Below, piece by piece: positions 5,493 through 7,581 of a DNA stretch of 7,581 nucleotides (position 1 is the stretch's first letter; the number at the start of each line of letters is the position of its first letter). The position numbers and the translations under genes were made by a program. Below the pieces are notes generated by a model. It had not been told where the DNA came from and did not search any database. It saw only the letters and a program-made list of their open reading frames with translations. The DNA lies in the NCBI GenBank assembly GCA_017940105.1, contig JAGAZG010000051.1:1-7581 (forward strand), in the 5' to 3' direction. The DNA comes from Mailhella sp. (GTDB taxonomy: Bacteria; Desulfobacterota; Desulfovibrionia; Desulfovibrionales; Desulfovibrionaceae).

Positions 5493-6068
5493 TTATTGGG
5501 CCATGCCCTTGAACGCCATGAACGCAAGGGACATCAGGCCAGCCATGACAAGCGCAATGGGAGTGCCTGCCATCATTTTTGGGATGCGGCAGGTATCAAG
5601 GCGCTCACGCACCCCAGCCATAAGAAGCAGGGCCAAAAGAAAACCAAGGCTGTAACCGCAGGCATAAAGCAGAGAAGTTATCAGCGTATAGCCCTTGCGC
5701 TCCACAAGAATGGCCACGCCCATGACAGCGCAGTTGGTTGTGATGAGGGGAAGATAGATGCCCAGGGCAGAATACAGCGAAGGCATCATTTTTTTGAGAA
5801 ACATTTCTACAAATTGTACAAGACCCGCAATAACAACAATAAAAACAATTGTTTGCAGATATCCGAGGTCAAACGTGTCAAGAACGAAATGCTGCATCAG
5901 CCAAGTGAACAGGGTTGCCATGATGGTTACAAAAACCACGGCTCCGCCCATTCCTATGGCAACGCTTTTTTCCCGCGAGCAGCCCAGATAGGGGCAATTG
6001 CCCAAAAACTGTGCCAGCAGAATATTATTGACGAAAATCGCAGAGATAAAAATGGTTATAACGTCCAT
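5493..6068 (-). CDS. rnfA: RnfA, membrane subunit of Rnf complex
   Basis: This 191-residue integral membrane protein with about six helices has the usual family length. It shows the RnfA/NqrE signatures F-V-N-N-I-L-L-A-Q-F-L-G-N-C-P (12-26) and L-G-I-Y-L-P-L-I-T-T-N-C-A-V-M-G (102-117). C25 and C113 are the half-membrane cysteines known to share a [2Fe-2S] cluster with the matching pair in RnfE, carrying electrons across the membrane. RnfA and RnfE are inverted-topology paralogues forming the core channel. The start codon lies 3 nt after the rnfE stop, with GGAAGG 7 nt upstream inside the rnfE end. The protein ends 15 nt before rnfB. Nothing appears broken. Confidence 0.98.
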   Translation of the reverse strand: MDVITIFISAIFVNNILLAQFLGNCPYLGCSREKSVAIGMGGAVVFVTIMATLFTWLMQHFVLDTFDLGYLQTIVFIVVIAGLVQFVEMFLKKMMPSLYSALGIYLPLITTNCAVMGVAILVERKGYTLITSLLYACGYSLGFLLALLLMAGVRERLDTCRIPKMMAGTPIALVMAGLMSLAFMAFKGMAQ

Positions 6069-6071
6069 GCG

Positions 6072-6782
6072 CTAACCTTCCTTTGCCTTGGATTCCATGG
6101 GCTTCAGCTGAGCCGGCTTGCAGCCCGCACAACCGCCGCAGGCTCCGCACGCCTGGCAGCCCACGCTGACGGGTTCGCCTTCAGAACGGCTGGACTGCCA
6201 GCGATTTATGCAGTTCATGCCAGCAAGAATAAGCCCAAGGCAGATAAATGCGCCTGGAGCCTTCACCATAATGGTAAACGGCTGAAACGCATCGCCAAAG
6301 ACCTGCACGCCAAACAGCGTGCCATTGCCAAGCAGCTCACGCAGCGATCCAAGAAATGTGAGCGCCATGGTAAAGCCTATGCCTATGCCAAGACCGTCGG
6401 CTATGGAATCGGCAACGCCGTGCTTTGCGGCAAAGGCCTCTGCACGCCCAAGAATAATGCAGTTCACCACAATGAGAGGAACAAAAATGCCAAGCTGCTC
6501 ATACAGCCCATAGGCATACGCCTGCATAAGCAGTTCGAGCGAAACCACCAGCGACGCAGCAATGACGATAAAGCAGGCAATGCGCACGGTCTTTGGTATG
6601 ATGTGGCGCATCATGGAAACAAGCATGTTGGAAAGCGTGAGCACAAAAATAACGGCTGCGCCCATGCCAAGCCCGTTTTCCGCAGATGTGGTGACGGCCA
6701 GCGTTGGGCAAAGTCCGAGGACAAGCCGGAAAGGAGGCATTTCCTTCCACAGCCCCTTGGTAAATTCTTTTACTACGGCCAT
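6072..6782 (-). CDS. rnfE: RnfE, membrane subunit with cysteine-rich tail
   Basis: This 236-residue integral membrane subunit is the partner of RnfA. The RnfE/NqrD signatures are V-L-G-L-C25-P-T-L-A-V (21-30) and L-I-V-V-N-C108-I-I-L-G-R-A-E-A-F-A (103-118). The two cysteines provide the RnfE half of the shared [2Fe-2S] cluster. The core ends near residue 195. Beyond it is a polar tail with five evenly spaced cysteines, C209-x2-C212-x2-C215-x2-C218-x2-C221, then a charged end. This tail is absent from the enterobacterial protein as I know it. The start ATG 6782 has GGGGGAG 7 nt before it, and rnfG ends 16 nt upstream. Confidence 0.97.
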   Translation of the reverse strand: MAVVKEFTKGLWKEMPPFRLVLGLCPTLAVTTSAENGLGMGAAVIFVLTLSNMLVSMMRHIIPKTVRIACFIVIAASLVVSLELLMQAYAYGLYEQLGIFVPLIVVNCIILGRAEAFAAKHGVADSIADGLGIGIGFTMALTFLGSLRELLGNGTLFGVQVFGDAFQPFTIMVKAPGAFICLGLILAGMNCINRWQSSRSEGEPVSVGCQACGACGGCAGCKPAQLKPMESKAKEG

Positions 6783-6798
6783 ACTGATGCTCCCCCTG

Positions 6799-7371
6799 CT
6801 ATTGCCAGATCTTGGCGAATTCCGGCTTAAGTTTCTGATAAATGGCGTAGGCGGCGTTTACAGCGTCAACCACGGCAGTGGAAGAAATGGTGGCTCCAGA
6901 AATGGCATCGATGCTGCCGCCCTTACTGGAAAGGGCAACCGGAGCCTTGCTGCCTTTGAACTGGGTGCTGAAAGCCGGTTCTTTCACGCGCATGCCAAGC
7001 CCAGGAGTTTCTTTAAGCTGCGTCATGCCCACTCCGGCAAGCGTGTCATTGGCAGTATTAAATCCGGAAAGCACGCCAAGGTCTCCACCATAGCCGCTGC
7101 CAAAGGCTTCAATGGCCACGCCGGAGAGCTTGCCGCCTATGATGCTGGGAAAGACAACAACCTTGCGGCCTTCAAAGTCAAATTCCTTTCTGTCCGCAAT
7201 GGGATCATTTTCTGCCTTGCTGAAAACAGAGGCAAGAGCCGGACCCTGCACATTGGTAAGCAACTGCATTTCAATAACCGGCGCCGTGGCTGTCTTGAGA
7301 TAGGACAAAATAAAACCTGAAAGCGCGCACAGCACAGACAATACGATGATGGTTCTCAACATATCCTTCAT
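6799..7371 (-). CDS. rnfG: RnfG, FMN-binding subunit of Rnf complex
   Basis: This 190-residue protein has one N-terminal membrane helix (about 5-27) and a periplasmic FMN-binding domain. The flavinylation motif D155-A-I-S158-G-A-T161 fits DxxSGAT exactly, so Thr161 is the predicted site where ApbE links FMN by a phosphoester bond. The upstream block T-P-G-L-G-M-R (122-128) is the usual E-T-P-G-L-G signature of the domain. The flavin takes part in electron transfer through the complex on the outer face of the membrane. The ATG starts 1 nt after the rnfD stop codon (TGA G ATG), with GGAG about 9 nt upstream within rnfD, implying translational coupling. Confidence 0.97.
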   Translation of the reverse strand: MKDMLRTIIVLSVLCALSGFILSYLKTATAPVIEMQLLTNVQGPALASVFSKAENDPIADRKEFDFEGRKVVVFPSIIGGKLSGVAIEAFGSGYGGDLGVLSGFNTANDTLAGVGMTQLKETPGLGMRVKEPAFSTQFKGSKAPVALSSKGGSIDAISGATISSTAVVDAVNAAYAIYQKLKPEFAKIWQ

Positions 7372-7372
7372 C

Positions 7373-7581
7373 TCAGCGCACTCCGAAAGGCTTGGGCCTG
7401 ATCATGTCAAAATAGGGCGTGAGCAGGCTGCACGCCATGACGGCAAACGGCGCGCCGTCCGCATAGCTGCCAAACCTGCGAATGGCAAACATAAGCAGGC
7501 CGACGGTCAGGCCGTAGAGGAACATGGCCAGAAAATGAGTAGGAGCAGTGTTTGACTCCGTGGCAATGAAAAACGCGCAGA
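7373..7581 (-). CDS. rnfD: RnfD, C-terminal fragment (runs off the window)
   Basis: Only the last 68 residues are present; the gene continues past the right edge, which is an effect of the window and not a truncation. The reading frame ends at TGA (7375-7373). The fragment matches the RnfD/NqrB C-terminus: F-F-I-A-T-E followed by a membrane helix, then R-R-F-G-S-Y-A-D-G-A-P-F-A-V (compare the usual G-Y-P-D-G-V-A-F-A-V), a final helix, and P-Y-F-D-M-I-R-P-K-P-F-G. RnfD is the large membrane subunit that carries covalent FMN on a Thr in its N-terminal half, outside this window. It stands 1 nt before rnfG. RnfC is expected further right. Confidence 0.93.
   Translation of the reverse strand, partial: CAFFIATESNTAPTHFLAMFLYGLTVGLLMFAIRRFGSYADGAPFAVMACSLLTPYFDMIRPKPFGVR

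Noticed and set aside
5496..6830. A 444-codon open frame on the plus strand, longer than any real gene in the window
   Set aside because: It is antisense to rnfA and rnfE, whose family signatures are unmistakable. Its His/Lys/Gln/Asn-rich composition is what the reverse complement of hydrophobic helix codons yields, and no domain is visible.
6562..7320. A 252-codon plus-strand open frame
   Set aside because: It is a shadow of rnfG and the start of rnfE; no Shine-Dalgarno or protein motif supports it.

Overview
The window looks like a chromosomal segment of a Gram-negative anaerobe, most likely a Desulfovibrio-like sulfate reducer (Desulfovibrionaceae). The main reason is the right-hand half, an Rnf operon in the order rnfD-rnfG-rnfE-rnfA-rnfB-apbE with a long, cysteine-rich RnfB and a twin-arginine (Tat) exported ApbE. 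The taxonomic call is inference from gene order and protein character. No database search was possible.

Layout. Positions 1-99 hold nothing I recognise. Next come a terminator-like hairpin (100-132), tRNA-Leu(CAA) (150-236) and its own sigma70-type promoter (247-275), all on the minus strand. An EamA-family (DMT) transporter follows on the minus strand (307-1188). The divergent intergenic region 1189-1547 has no convincing gene but holds two strong inverted repeats and an orphan ribosome-binding site. On the plus strand are an uncharacterised polytopic membrane protein (1548-2180), a region where a terminator and a promoter are nested (2213-2276), and an MFS transporter (2286-3521). The MFS gene converges on the Rnf operon, which ends in a minus-strand terminator at 3550-3584.

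How the genes work together. RnfD, G, E, A and B (with RnfC presumably encoded just beyond the right edge) form the membrane-bound ferredoxin:NAD+ oxidoreductase, which couples electron flow to ion pumping. ApbE is the FMN transferase that attaches FMN covalently to a Thr in RnfG (motif DxxSGAT, visible here) and in RnfD (the site lies outside the window). The genes are packed tightly: rnfD/rnfG are 1 nt apart, rnfG/rnfE 16 nt, rnfE/rnfA 3 nt, rnfA/rnfB 15 nt, and rnfB/apbE overlap by 8 nt. They are therefore almost certainly co-transcribed and partly translationally coupled. The left-hand transporters and the membrane protein have no visible functional link to Rnf.

I see no complete new defence, mobile or biosynthetic system. 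The points most worth a second look are the five-cysteine tail of RnfE, the promoter embedded in a terminator before the MFS gene, the nearly leaderless start of the unknown membrane protein, and the structured leader upstream of the EamA gene.
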